64,000 bases of DNA from positions 868,001 to 932,000 of the forward strand of contig JACKNK010000001.1 in the NCBI GenBank assembly GCA_024234955.1, in the 5' to 3' direction. The notes under the pieces are model-generated. The model worked only from the letters and a program-made list of their open reading frames with translations. It searched no databases and was not told the origin of the DNA. Positions 9,478-18,115 of this stretch are shown piece by piece. Position numbers and translations under genes: made by a program. The number at the start of each line of letters is the position of its first letter. Within the stretch, counting starts at the first letter, position 1. The DNA comes from Gammaproteobacteria bacterium (lineage in GTDB: Bacteria; Pseudomonadota; Gammaproteobacteria; JACKNK01).

Positions 9478-11619
9478 TCACTCGGTAATCTGATGCTCCA
9501 CAGCAAAACTGATTCGAGCAGCAGAAAGTTGATCGGCAAGGCTAATAGGCCACTCCTGGCCGTCGAGTAAACAATTCGCAAGCAAAGCAAGCTCTTCGAA
9601 TTGCCCTTTTTGCATGGCAGAGGCATGCCATCCCTTATATCGACCGCCAGAAACATCGAGTTGCTTGTAGTCATCCATCGAGACAACCTTGCCGTCGGCG
9701 TAAATATCCATTTTCTCCTTAGGGTGAGACTTCGCCCCCATGGCGGTGTACGTCAAGGTACAGATATTGCCATTGCGGTAATGGACCATCGCCACAAAAT
9801 TGTCGTTTCGCCCCCATTGGCGACCACTGGGGATAATGCCCCTCGCATTCACGCCCTCGACTTCGGAGCCCCAGCTGAAATAATTGAACAAGTCATAGAT
9901 ATGACAGGCTTCACCGATATTTCGACCACCACCCTCAGCCTGATGAACCCAATGCTCGCGCGGAATGAATCCCGCATTCATGCGGTAATTAAGAATCAGC
10001 GGTGTCGAACTTCCCTCAAGCACCTCCCGAGCACGAACAATCGCTGGTGCAAATCGTCGATTGTAACCGGTCATCAATACAGGCCCTCCCCCTTGATGGG
10101 ACGTATAAAATGACTCGATCGCGTCCACTTCGGCAGGGCTAATCGCTAATGGTTTTTCCACAAAAACATGCTTTCCCGCCTGGAGCGCCTGCAACACCAT
10201 TCCTCCATGCAGGTCGTGCCGCGTTGTGATCATGACCAGGTCGATATCCGGGTCATTGAGTATTTCATCGTAAGCACTCGCGCAATAAGCCGCTTCATAT
10301 TGCTTTGCAACCGACTTGGCATTTGCCCCCGTCCGGCTCATGACGGCACGCAACTGATACCGCTCTTTTAGCTTGATCATGTTCGGCAGATGAACGCCTT
10401 GAGCAAAGCCACCCGCACCGACCAGACCAACCCGAATAACCCCACTCCTGGCAGCCGGCGTGGTACTCATCACCACACGCCGACTGACTGCTTTGGAGTC
10501 ATGTTCGGGATACGACAGGAACACCAGCAAAGGCTTATCTCCGTCAGCCTTCAACTCGGCATAAGCGTCACCCGCACGATCAACCGGGTATCGCTGGATC
10601 GACAAACGTGACAAATCCATCGATCCAGAGTCGATCAGTGACAGATAAGACTCCATGTTGCGGTTCTCGGTCCAGCGGACATAGGGCATCGGATAATCGC
10701 GCCCGCCCTCCTCATAAACCGGGTCATATCGCCCGGGACCGTAAGATGTCGATATAAAGAAATCCAATTCCTTTTGATAAAAGTCCGACCGCTTCAGATC
10801 CAGACCAACATCCCCGACCAAGACCACACGCCCTTTTTTACGTGTTGCCCGCATGGCATCGCTGATCAACTGATCACTTGACGAGGCCGCAGTAACGATA
10901 ACCGCATCGGCACCAAATCCATCAGTAAGGTGCATGACACGATCGGCGAAATCCTCCGCGCCCGGATCAAACCCCTCATCCATCCCAGCATCGAGCGCCG
11001 CTCTCACGCGTGTCGCGTCCAGGTCAGAACCAAGAACCCGACAACCACTTGCCTTCAGAAGCTGGGCGGTAATCTGTCCGAGAATACCTAATCCAAGCAC
11101 CACTATCGTCTCGCCCAACGTCGGCGCTGCCCGCCGCACACCCTGCATGGCAATCGCACCAAGCGTAACCGTGGACGCCATTTCCATGTTTACGCTGTCC
11201 GGCACTTTTACAGCCAGATTCACTGGGACATCAATCAATTCCGCGTGATTAGCTACCCCAGCCCCGGCACAGGCGACTCGGTCACCAACAGAAAACCCTT
11301 CAACCTCATCACCGACCTCGACAACGACACCAGCGGCGGAATACCCGGTTGCGCTCCCACCTGCCAATTTTCCCATCACACGATCCAGGGTCCTCTTGAC
11401 CCCTTGATCGCGCATCATGTCGAGCACTCGCTTAACATTTTCCGGCTGTTTCAAAGCACGGCGATAGAGTGGCATACCGGACATATGCAAGCCCGCCGAC
11501 TCCGTACCAACGCTAACACATGAGTGGGAGACCGCAACCAGGATATTTCCCGATCCTACGAGAGGCGCAGGAACCTCTTCGACGACCGCCCGACCTGCCT
11601 GAATTAACACTTGTTTCAC
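9478..11619 (-). CDS. Bi-domain oxidoreductase: zinc-ADH-like plus Gfo/Idh/MocA domains
   Basis: A 713-residue protein starting at GTG 11619, with a purine-rich AAGGG about 10 bases upstream. The N-terminal half is an alcohol-dehydrogenase-like Rossmann protein (GDRVACAGAGVANHAE, then GLGILGQ near residue 190). The C-terminal half is Gfo/Idh/MocA (GAGGFAQGVHLP near 400, FVEKPLAI near 485). It is a paralogue of the following gene, sharing motif order and many short identical blocks, but it lacks that gene's beta-rich insert. Tandem copies in a surface-polysaccharide locus suggest successive steps in a rare sugar or inositol-like pathway. The reaction cannot be deduced from sequence. Confidence 0.88.
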   Translation of the reverse strand: MKQVLIQAGRAVVEEVPAPLVGSGNILVAVSHSCVSVGTESAGLHMSGMPLYRRALKQPENVKRVLDMMRDQGVKRTLDRVMGKLAGGSATGYSAAGVVVEVGDEVEGFSVGDRVACAGAGVANHAELIDVPVNLAVKVPDSVNMEMASTVTLGAIAMQGVRRAAPTLGETIVVLGLGILGQITAQLLKASGCRVLGSDLDATRVRAALDAGMDEGFDPGAEDFADRVMHLTDGFGADAVIVTAASSSDQLISDAMRATRKKGRVVLVGDVGLDLKRSDFYQKELDFFISTSYGPGRYDPVYEEGGRDYPMPYVRWTENRNMESYLSLIDSGSMDLSRLSIQRYPVDRAGDAYAELKADGDKPLLVFLSYPEHDSKAVSRRVVMSTTPAARSGVIRVGLVGAGGFAQGVHLPNMIKLKERYQLRAVMSRTGANAKSVAKQYEAAYCASAYDEILNDPDIDLVMITTRHDLHGGMVLQALQAGKHVFVEKPLAISPAEVDAIESFYTSHQGGGPVLMTGYNRRFAPAIVRAREVLEGSSTPLILNYRMNAGFIPREHWVHQAEGGGRNIGEACHIYDLFNYFSWGSEVEGVNARGIIPSGRQWGRNDNFVAMVHYRNGNICTLTYTAMGAKSHPKEKMDIYADGKVVSMDDYKQLDVSGGRYKGWHASAMQKGQFEELALLANCLLDGQEWPISLADQLSAARISFAVEHQITE

Positions 11620-11772
11620 TTTTTAGGCCCTTGATCCTCTCAGTGAGAATCCAACATCAATTACATAAAATAGATTTGAACTGCCTTTGCTGAGAAATTG
11701 TTAGCTCATTGGAAAAAATCCGAACCACAAGATCAAAACTGTACAAACCGCTCACTGGTCAAATGACATCAA
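11620..11772. other. AT-rich intergenic region upstream of the oxidoreductase operon
   Basis: These 153 bases contain no open frame and are clearly more AT-rich than the flanking genes. That fits a leader or promoter for the minus-strand run 11619 to 1. I could not identify a convincing -35/-10 pair. Confidence 0.4.
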
Positions 11773-12777
11773 TCACGAAAAATACGCGCGGTACCAATCT
11801 ACAAACCTGGGAACGCCCTCATCGACAGTAGTGTTGGGCTGATAGCCAACCGCTTTACCGAGCTCCGAAGTGTCTGCAACGGTAGACGGCACATCACCAT
11901 CCTGCATCGGCATCAAATCCAGAATAGCCTTCTTACCCAGCGTCTCCTCGATCAATTCGATGTATCGCATCAACTTAACGGGGCGACCATTTCCGATATT
12001 GAATACCCGCCACGGTGCATAACTGGTTGCAGAATCAGGCTTGTCACCCTGCCACGCCGAATCGCCAGCGGGCGGATTGTCGATCACGCGCACAACCCCC
12101 TCAACGATGTCATCGATATAGGTGAAATCACGGATCATGTTGCCCTTGTTGAATACCGGAATCGGCGTGCCTTCAAGGATGCCTTTGGTGAACTTGAACA
12201 AGGCCATATCGGGTCGCCCCCAAGGACCATACACCGTGAAAAAGCGCAGACCGGTACAAGGAAGACCATAAAGATGCGCATAACTGTGCGCCATCAATTC
12301 ATTCGCTTTCTTGCTGGCGGCATACAATGAGACAGGATGATCGACGTTGTGATGCTCGGAAAATGGCTGCTTGGTGTTGGCACCATAAACCGAGCTTGAT
12401 GACGCAAACACACAATGCTTGACCCCACCATGGCGGCAGCCTTCGAGGACATTGGCGAACCCCACCAGATTTGCATCAACGTATGATGCCGGATTCTCAA
12501 TGGAGTAACGCACACCGGCCTGCGCCGCGAGATTCATGACTGCGTCGAACTGATTCTCGCTAAACAAACGAGACATCCCATCGCGGTCTGAGATATCAAG
12601 CTTTACGAAACGGAAACCAGGATCGTCCATGAACCGAGCCAAACGCGCCTCTTTCAGAGTCACGTCGTAGTAATCATTCATATTGTCAATACCGGTCACT
12701 CGATCGCCACGCGCAAGCAAGCGCATGGCGAGTGTTGAACCGATGAAGCCAGCAACGCCGGTAATCATTACATGCAT
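11773..12777 (-). CDS. NAD-dependent sugar epimerase, UDP-glucuronate 4-epimerase type
   Basis: A 334-residue extended short-chain dehydrogenase. It has GVAGFIGS at residues 7-14 (NAD-binding GxxGxxG), NMNDYYDV near 32 (typical of UDP-GlcA 4-epimerases), the catalytic YAASKKANE (YxxxK) near 150, and FFTVYGPWGRPDMA near 178. This set is characteristic of enzymes interconverting UDP-glucuronate and UDP-galacturonate (CapI/LpsL group). It would feed uronic acid into the polymer made by the neighbouring genes. The exact substrate is inferred from the family. Confidence 0.88.
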   Translation of the reverse strand: MHVMITGVAGFIGSTLAMRLLARGDRVTGIDNMNDYYDVTLKEARLARFMDDPGFRFVKLDISDRDGMSRLFSENQFDAVMNLAAQAGVRYSIENPASYVDANLVGFANVLEGCRHGGVKHCVFASSSSVYGANTKQPFSEHHNVDHPVSLYAASKKANELMAHSYAHLYGLPCTGLRFFTVYGPWGRPDMALFKFTKGILEGTPIPVFNKGNMIRDFTYIDDIVEGVVRVIDNPPAGDSAWQGDKPDSATSYAPWRVFNIGNGRPVKLMRYIELIEETLGKKAILDLMPMQDGDVPSTVADTSELGKAVGYQPNTTVDEGVPRFVDWYRAYFS

Positions 12778-12848
12778 GGGTTTTATTCCTGTTGTCCGGC
12801 CTTGAATGCAGTTGAATTGAGCAAATGCAGAGTGGTTCTCATCGCCGT

Positions 12849-13829
12849 TTAAAGGGTATTTCCAATATTGTCGTCAGCGACCTCGTCGCCAAAATCGTCT
12901 TCGTCCGCGATGGGCACCTGCCGGTTTCCAAGCCCATTGGCGTTGCCCGTGTTCCCGATCGATTGCGCGTGTGAATTCTGCCCAAACGTTCCACTCGCAC
13001 GTCCCACGCCCATCAACTTGAGGTCCTGGGCCTGGGGGTCACGATCCGGCCCTGAATCGCGCAACGTGAATTCAAACACATGGCGACGTGACGGCAGCTG
13101 CTTTGCATCGAAGCCCGCTGGCAACTGAGTTTCGTGGCAAAACGCCGTCCGGTAGGGGGAATCCGGATTCCGTGTATCGGTGATCCAGAGTCCGGATTGG
13201 ATCGCACTGAGAAAACGCACAAACCCGAATCCCTTCGCATGATCGTAGTGGTAACAGTAACCGCGCACCCGTGAATCGATATCGCCCCAACCGCCACGAC
13301 CTTCCGGACTGCGAATCGGCAGCAGGCCGGGAACCAGGTACCCGGAAATGAACAAATCCGCTTCGCGGGTCAGGTCTTGCGAAACATTGTCGAACGCCAG
13401 AACTTCGACCCGACAACCCTTGTTCTGCAAAGCTCGCACGACCTGAATGAAATCCCCGTCACCGGTGACCATCAGCACCCGATCCAGGTTCTCGGACTGA
13501 AGCAGCGCATCGACAGCCATGTCCAGATCCGAGTTAGCCTTTCCAAACCGGTTGCCGTTGTCGTCAGTGTACCAACGTACCGTTTTCTGAATCAGCTTGT
13601 AACCGAGTTCGCGCAAGGCGGCGAAATAACCTTGGGTTTTATTCCGATATTCCCAGTCGTCCTTAGCGCGATCTTCGTCGTAACTGACATAGGCGTTCAT
13701 TCGCAGCGGTTCAGAACCGTCGCGACACGCAAACTCGCGCAGAACATCGAACTGCATACCGTAGCCGCCATTTTTTACGATGTTGGCGACGTCGACATAA
13801 ATGCCAATCTTAAGATTTGAATTTGACAT
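12849..13829 (-). CDS. NYN-domain (LabA/DUF88-like) protein with C-terminal cold-shock-like domain
   Basis: A 326-residue protein. Residues 5-165 form a NYN/PIN-like putative nuclease domain: GIYVDVANIV at the start, SDLDMAVDAL near 100 and VTGDGDFIQVVRAL near 120 supply the conserved acidic residues expected for metal binding. Residues about 185-270 contain GFGFVRFL, which resembles the RNP1 strand of cold-shock/OB domains, followed by a region that could complete that fold. The last 50 residues are Gly/Asn-rich and acidic, probably disordered. The gene lies downstream of minE on the same strand, after a small stem-loop. An RNA-cleaving or RNA-binding role is inferred from the domains; no link to cell division is shown. 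Confidence 0.8.
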   Translation of the reverse strand: MSNSNLKIGIYVDVANIVKNGGYGMQFDVLREFACRDGSEPLRMNAYVSYDEDRAKDDWEYRNKTQGYFAALRELGYKLIQKTVRWYTDDNGNRFGKANSDLDMAVDALLQSENLDRVLMVTGDGDFIQVVRALQNKGCRVEVLAFDNVSQDLTREADLFISGYLVPGLLPIRSPEGRGGWGDIDSRVRGYCYHYDHAKGFGFVRFLSAIQSGLWITDTRNPDSPYRTAFCHETQLPAGFDAKQLPSRRHVFEFTLRDSGPDRDPQAQDLKLMGVGRASGTFGQNSHAQSIGNTGNANGLGNRQVPIADEDDFGDEVADDNIGNTL

Positions 13830-13836
13830 GACCTAC

Positions 13837-13854
13837 CGCCCGTTTGCAGACGGG
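13837..13854 (-). promoter_or_regulatory. Stem-loop just upstream of the NYN-protein gene
   Basis: GCCCGT and ACGGGC form a 6-bp stem around a 6-base loop, immediately before the GGTAGG ribosome-binding-like sequence of the minus-strand gene starting at 13829. No T-tract follows, so it is not a clear terminator. It may influence translation or be an RNA processing site. Confidence 0.35.
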
Positions 13855-13888
13855 CTAAATGATGAAATCAAGACGGACTGATCAAGAA

Positions 13889-14158
13889 CTAATTTCTCGC
13901 CACACGCACCTGCTCGCCCAGCGTGACGTTGAGCTCCAGGACTTCCATATCCCCGTCCCGATCGACTTGCAGACTTACGCAGTCGTCATCGATCGGCACA
14001 TATTTGCGGATCGCCGCGAGGATGTCCTGTTGTAACAAGGGGAGGTAATCCGGTGCATTACGGCGAGCACGCTCATGCGCAACCACGATTTGCAAGCGCT
14101 CCTTGGCGATGGCCGCAGAAGGCTTTCGGGAACTACGAAAATAATCAAGAAAACTCAT
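13889..14158 (-). CDS. minE: Cell division topological specificity factor MinE
   Basis: An 89-residue protein of normal MinE length. The N-terminal amphipathic helix is MSFLDYFRS. The MinD-contact segment is KERLQIVVAHERA (residues about 20-32), and the C-terminal dimerisation half begins with the conserved LPLLQQDIL. It stimulates MinD ATPase and drives the pole-to-pole oscillation that places the Z ring at mid-cell. It starts 5 bases after minD stops, in the usual minC-minD-minE order. Confidence 0.97.
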   Translation of the reverse strand: MSFLDYFRSSRKPSAAIAKERLQIVVAHERARRNAPDYLPLLQQDILAAIRKYVPIDDDCVSLQVDRDGDMEVLELNVTLGEQVRVARN

Positions 14159-14163
14159 TTCAT

Positions 14164-14973
14164 CTAACTACCGAACAGACGACGCAGGAGACCTTTCTTC
14201 TCAGTGGTGAGGAAGCGATGTTCACGCTCCTCACCAAGAAAACGCGCCACCATGTCGTGATACGCCTGACCGGCATCGCTGTCTTCATCAAGTATCACCG
14301 GGGTACCGGAATTGGACGCATTGAGGACGGCCTGCGACTCGGGAATCACACCCAACAAATCGATATTGAGAATGTCCAGCACATCATCGACGGAAAGCAT
14401 CTCACCCTTGTCCACGCGCGCTGCGCTGTAGCGGGTCAGAAGCAGATGCTCTTCAATCGGGTCTTCATTATTTTCGGCCCGTCGGGATTTGCTCGCCAGG
14501 ATACCGAGCATTCGATCGGAGTCCCTCACAGAGGAAACCTCAGGATTGGTTACCACGATCGCAGCGTCCGCGAAATACATCGCCATCTGTGCGCCGACCT
14601 CGATACCCGCCGGCGAATCGCAGACGATGTAATCAAAGCTCTCCGCAAGTTCATCAAGCACCTTGCGAACGCCTTCCTTATTCAAGGCATCCTTATCGCG
14701 CGTCTGGGATGCGGGCAATACCGCCAATCCGTTGACCCGCTTATCCTTGATCAGCGCCTGATTAAGCTTGGCCTCGCCGTTGATCACGTTCACAAAGTCA
14801 TACACGACGCGACGCTCACAGCCCATCACGAGGTCCAGATTGCGCAGGCCGACATCGAAATCGATGACCACCGTCTTGAATCCCGCCTGAGCCAGCCCGG
14901 TGGCGAACGCAGCACTGGTCGTGGTCTTTCCGACCCCGCCTTTACCGGAAGTTATAACGACGATTTTGGCCAA
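14164..14973 (-). CDS. minD: Septum-site determining ATPase MinD
   Basis: A 269-residue ParA/MinD ATPase. It has the deviant Walker A SGKGGVGKTT at residues 8-17, DFDVGLRNLD near 38, and CDSPAGIE near 120. The C-terminal amphipathic membrane-targeting helix ends in KKGLLRRLFGS. It binds the inner membrane in the ATP state and recruits MinC. It lies between minC (58-base gap) and minE. Confidence 0.98.
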   Translation of the reverse strand: MAKIVVITSGKGGVGKTTTSAAFATGLAQAGFKTVVIDFDVGLRNLDLVMGCERRVVYDFVNVINGEAKLNQALIKDKRVNGLAVLPASQTRDKDALNKEGVRKVLDELAESFDYIVCDSPAGIEVGAQMAMYFADAAIVVTNPEVSSVRDSDRMLGILASKSRRAENNEDPIEEHLLLTRYSAARVDKGEMLSVDDVLDILNIDLLGVIPESQAVLNASNSGTPVILDEDSDAGQAYHDMVARFLGEEREHRFLTTEKKGLLRRLFGS

Positions 14974-15031
14974 GATTTTGTCTCCGAAAACCGCGAGGGA
15001 ATTGCGCCCAAAGATGGCCGGGTATTCTCGG

Positions 15032-15715
15032 CTATAGGGGTTCCAGCATCAAGCAACCATCGGCGAGGCGCACCCTACCCGCACGCCCTTTCAATGCGGC
15101 ATTCGGTGTCTCTACAACGAGGTATTCGTCACCAATTGCAACCACCTCAGGCTCCAGACTGAGCGCAAAAATGCAGGCATCCCCATCCCCACGGGCACCG
15201 GCTCGCGCCCGACCGCGCAGATTGCCGTAAATATGAATGTGACCATCAGCGACGACCTCGGCACCCTGATTGACGGTACCAAGAACAATCAAATCCCCGC
15301 CATCAACCTGGACGTGCTGACCGGAGCGAACGGAACCATGGATCACTCTAGCGGGTGGCCGAGATGATATTTCCGGGGACTTTGGCCTGGATCGCGACTC
15401 TCCTCCCGACATCACCGCAAGACCCGCATCTGCGATACGGGATTTCTGCAAATCGCCAAGCGCGTCCCGAACACCAACCGGGATCATTCCCGCATCTCTG
15501 ACCAGCGCTTTTAGGGCAACGAAGTCCAATTGATCAGCCTTATCCGCCAAAGCAGCTAACTCAATCACCACCGGTGCATTCGCAAAAAACGCCGGGGCCT
15601 CCTTGCACTTACCTTGAAGTCCATCCCGCAGCTCATCCAGATCGGCGCTAAGCAGCCGCAAAACAGGCAAGGTAAACAGTCCGCCCCGGACATCAATCGC
15701 AGAACTTTTCGTCAT
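15032..15715 (-). CDS. minC: Septum-site determining protein MinC
   Basis: An FtsZ-polymerisation inhibitor. Starting at ATG 15715 gives 227 residues. A GTG at 15742 in the same frame would overlap the upstream wecC stop by 10 bases and is possible. The N-terminal domain starts with DVRGGLFTLPVLRL. The C-terminal beta-helix MinD-binding domain, at about 120-227, has RSGQHVQVDGGDLIVLGTV and YGNLRGRARAG. It heads the minCDE operon directly after wecC. Confidence 0.95.
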   Translation of the reverse strand: MTKSSAIDVRGGLFTLPVLRLLSADLDELRDGLQGKCKEAPAFFANAPVVIELAALADKADQLDFVALKALVRDAGMIPVGVRDALGDLQKSRIADAGLAVMSGGESRSRPKSPEISSRPPARVIHGSVRSGQHVQVDGGDLIVLGTVNQGAEVVADGHIHIYGNLRGRARAGARGDGDACIFALSLEPEVVAIGDEYLVVETPNAALKGRAGRVRLADGCLMLEPL

Positions 15716-15732
15716 CCGTCTAACCGCAGCAG

Positions 15733-16992
15733 TTACCGCCACATACCCCGAGTATCGATGACGGTCTTACCTTCAAGGCAAGCCCGGTCGACCTGGGAGA
15801 ACACACGATGGTCAACCAGAAGCAATACCACATCTGCCTGTTTGATCGCGATTTCCGCGTCCGTCACCCACTCGACACCAGGAAGGCCGACAAGCGCTTT
15901 GGGTAACTCCGTGACATGCGGCTCGACGACCAGAAGCCTCCCCATCTTGGCCAATGCCAGATCCGCAGCAATCTCCATAGCCGGACTCTCACGCAGGTCG
16001 TCGATGTCAGGCTTGAATGCCAACCCCAGACAAGCAATCACAGGCATCCCGGACACGGACTTCACAGCGGAACGAACCTGATCTATGACGTAGTGAGGCT
16101 TACCGTCATTGACGTCTCGCGCCGTATGAATAAGTTTCGCGAGATCCGGCGCCGAATCCACGATGAACCAAGGGTCCACGGCGATACAGTGCCCACCGAC
16201 ACCCGGACCCGGCTTCAAGATATTCACTCTGGGATGACGATTTGCGAGCCCGATCAATTCCCAGACATCAATACCCAGCCGATCGCAGATGAGCGACAAT
16301 TCGTTTGCAAACGCGATATTGACGTCTCGAAATGCATTTTCCGTCAGCTTTGCCATTTCTGCCGTCCGGGCATTGGTGACAATGCATTCGCCCTCGACAA
16401 AATTCTTGTATAGCGCCGCACCACGTTCAGCACACTTCGGTGTCATACCACCGATAACGCGATCGTTGTCGACCAGTTCATGAAGCACACGACCCGGCAA
16501 AACACGCTCGGGGCAGTGTGCAACATTGACATCAGCGGCTTCGCCAACTTGATGCGGAAAAGTCAGATCCGGACGCGCTTCAGCAAGCCAGCGCGACAAC
16601 TTCTCGGTTGCGCCTACCGGAGATGTCGACTCCAGGATGACCAGATTCCCCGCCTTCAGAACTGGCGCGATATTTCGTGCAGAGCTTTCGATATAGCTCA
16701 GATCGGGTTCATGACCATCACCCATGAACGGCGTTGGAACCGCGATAAGGAATGCGTCTGCAGATTCCGGCGTTACGGTTGCGCGCAAAAAACCGTCGGC
16801 AACAGTGCCGTGAACCAACGCATCCAGACCGGGCTCAACGATATGGATCTTGCCCTTATTGAGCGTCTCGACCACATGCGGATTGACATCCAGACCGATA
16901 ACTTTGAGGCCCCTGGAGGCCATTACCGCTGCGGTAGGCAAACCGATATATCCCAGGCCCACCATGCAAACACGTTCAAACTGATTTTTCAT
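15733..16992 (-). CDS. wecC: UDP-N-acetyl-D-mannosamine dehydrogenase
   Basis: The start ATG 16992 (MKNQFERV) gives 419 residues; in-frame sequence further upstream lies inside wecB. It has an N-terminal Rossmann motif VGLGYIGLPTA, the substrate-domain block LTENAFRDVNIAFANEL, and the catalytic-cysteine motif GPGVGGHCIAVDPWF near residue 255. A C-terminal UDP-binding domain follows. The enzyme oxidises UDP-ManNAc to UDP-ManNAcA with NAD. The start overlaps the end of wecB by 17 bases, and the pair makes UDP-ManNAcA from UDP-GlcNAc. The product fits an acidic surface polymer or enterobacterial-common-antigen-like use. Confidence 0.93.
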   Translation of the reverse strand: MKNQFERVCMVGLGYIGLPTAAVMASRGLKVIGLDVNPHVVETLNKGKIHIVEPGLDALVHGTVADGFLRATVTPESADAFLIAVPTPFMGDGHEPDLSYIESSARNIAPVLKAGNLVILESTSPVGATEKLSRWLAEARPDLTFPHQVGEAADVNVAHCPERVLPGRVLHELVDNDRVIGGMTPKCAERGAALYKNFVEGECIVTNARTAEMAKLTENAFRDVNIAFANELSLICDRLGIDVWELIGLANRHPRVNILKPGPGVGGHCIAVDPWFIVDSAPDLAKLIHTARDVNDGKPHYVIDQVRSAVKSVSGMPVIACLGLAFKPDIDDLRESPAMEIAADLALAKMGRLLVVEPHVTELPKALVGLPGVEWVTDAEIAIKQADVVLLLVDHRVFSQVDRACLEGKTVIDTRGMWR

Positions 16993-18106
16993 CGAGCATC
17001 CTCTGAATAATGCGCTGGGTTGCGAGCCCATCCCCATAAGGATTGATAGCACGCGCCATACTCTCATATCGCTTTTCGTCATCGAGCAAACGCATTGCCT
17101 CGCTGACGATCTTGTCTTGATCCGTGCCCACGAGCATCACTGTTCCCGCATCAACCGCCTCTGGGCGCTCGGTTGTTTCTCTCATGACCAGGACAGGCTT
17201 GCCGAGTGATGGCGCCTCCTCCTGAACCCCACCAGAATCAGTGATGATGAGGTACGCACGATCCATGAGATACACGAATGGGAGGTAGTCCTGAGGCTCG
17301 ATAAGGTGCACTCGACCGCTGGCGCCAAGGATTCTGTTGACCGGGTCCTGGACATTCGGATTGAGATGCACCGGATAGACAATCTGGACATCTTCCCGAA
17401 CAGCAATCCGACTCAACGCGTGACAGATATTTTCGAAACCCGTTCCGAAGTTTTCCCGACGATGTCCGGTGACCAAAACCAGGCGTTTGCTTGAATCCAG
17501 AAAATCAAAACGTGCATCCAGATCGGCTCTCAAGTCGCTTTCATTTCGAATACGTTCGACAACCTTGAGTAACGCATCAATCACCGTATTCCCGCTGACG
17601 AGGAGGCGATCCTCGGCAACATGCTCGCGACGCAAGTTGTTCGCGGAGGTTTCGGTAGGTGGAAAATGCAGTGACGACAAGCTACCAGTGAGACGCCGAT
17701 TCATCTCTTCCGGCCAAGGCGCAAAAATATCTCCCGTTCTCAACCCTGCTTCGACATGAACGACCGGAATCTTGGAATAAAACGCCGCCAAAGCCGCCGC
17801 AAACGTAGTCGTGGTATCGCCCTGCACGATTACGTAATCAGGACGAAACTCTTCAAGAACACCGCTCACTCCTTCAACCACCTTCGCCGTCAGGCTCGAC
17901 AGCGTCTGGTTCCGGGTCATCAGATCAAGATCGTAATCCGGCCTAATGTCAAACAGAGCAAGCACCTGATCCAGCATGGAGCGATGCTGGGCAGTTACAC
18001 AAATACGGGACTCAAACTCAGGATGCCCGTCCAGGCCAAGAACGACTGGCGCAAGTTTGATCGCTTCCGGCCTGGTACCGAAAACGGTCAGAGTCTTTAT
18101 CGGCAC
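16976..18106 (-). CDS. wecB: UDP-N-acetylglucosamine 2-epimerase (non-hydrolysing)
   Basis: A 376-residue GT-B-fold epimerase converting UDP-GlcNAc to UDP-ManNAc. Motifs present are FGTRPEAIKLAPVV at the N-terminus, QGDTTTTFA near residue 95, HVEAGLRTGD near 120, HRRENFG near 215 and TDSGGVQEEAPSLGKPVL near 290, all of which belong to WecB. It overlaps wecC and follows the tviB-like gene by 9 bases, so these three genes are probably co-transcribed. Confidence 0.96.
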   Translation of the reverse strand: MPIKTLTVFGTRPEAIKLAPVVLGLDGHPEFESRICVTAQHRSMLDQVLALFDIRPDYDLDLMTRNQTLSSLTAKVVEGVSGVLEEFRPDYVIVQGDTTTTFAAALAAFYSKIPVVHVEAGLRTGDIFAPWPEEMNRRLTGSLSSLHFPPTETSANNLRREHVAEDRLLVSGNTVIDALLKVVERIRNESDLRADLDARFDFLDSSKRLVLVTGHRRENFGTGFENICHALSRIAVREDVQIVYPVHLNPNVQDPVNRILGASGRVHLIEPQDYLPFVYLMDRAYLIITDSGGVQEEAPSLGKPVLVMRETTERPEAVDAGTVMLVGTDQDKIVSEAMRLLDDEKRYESMARAINPYGDGLATQRIIQRMLDEKSV

Positions 18107-18115
18107 GATTTCCCC

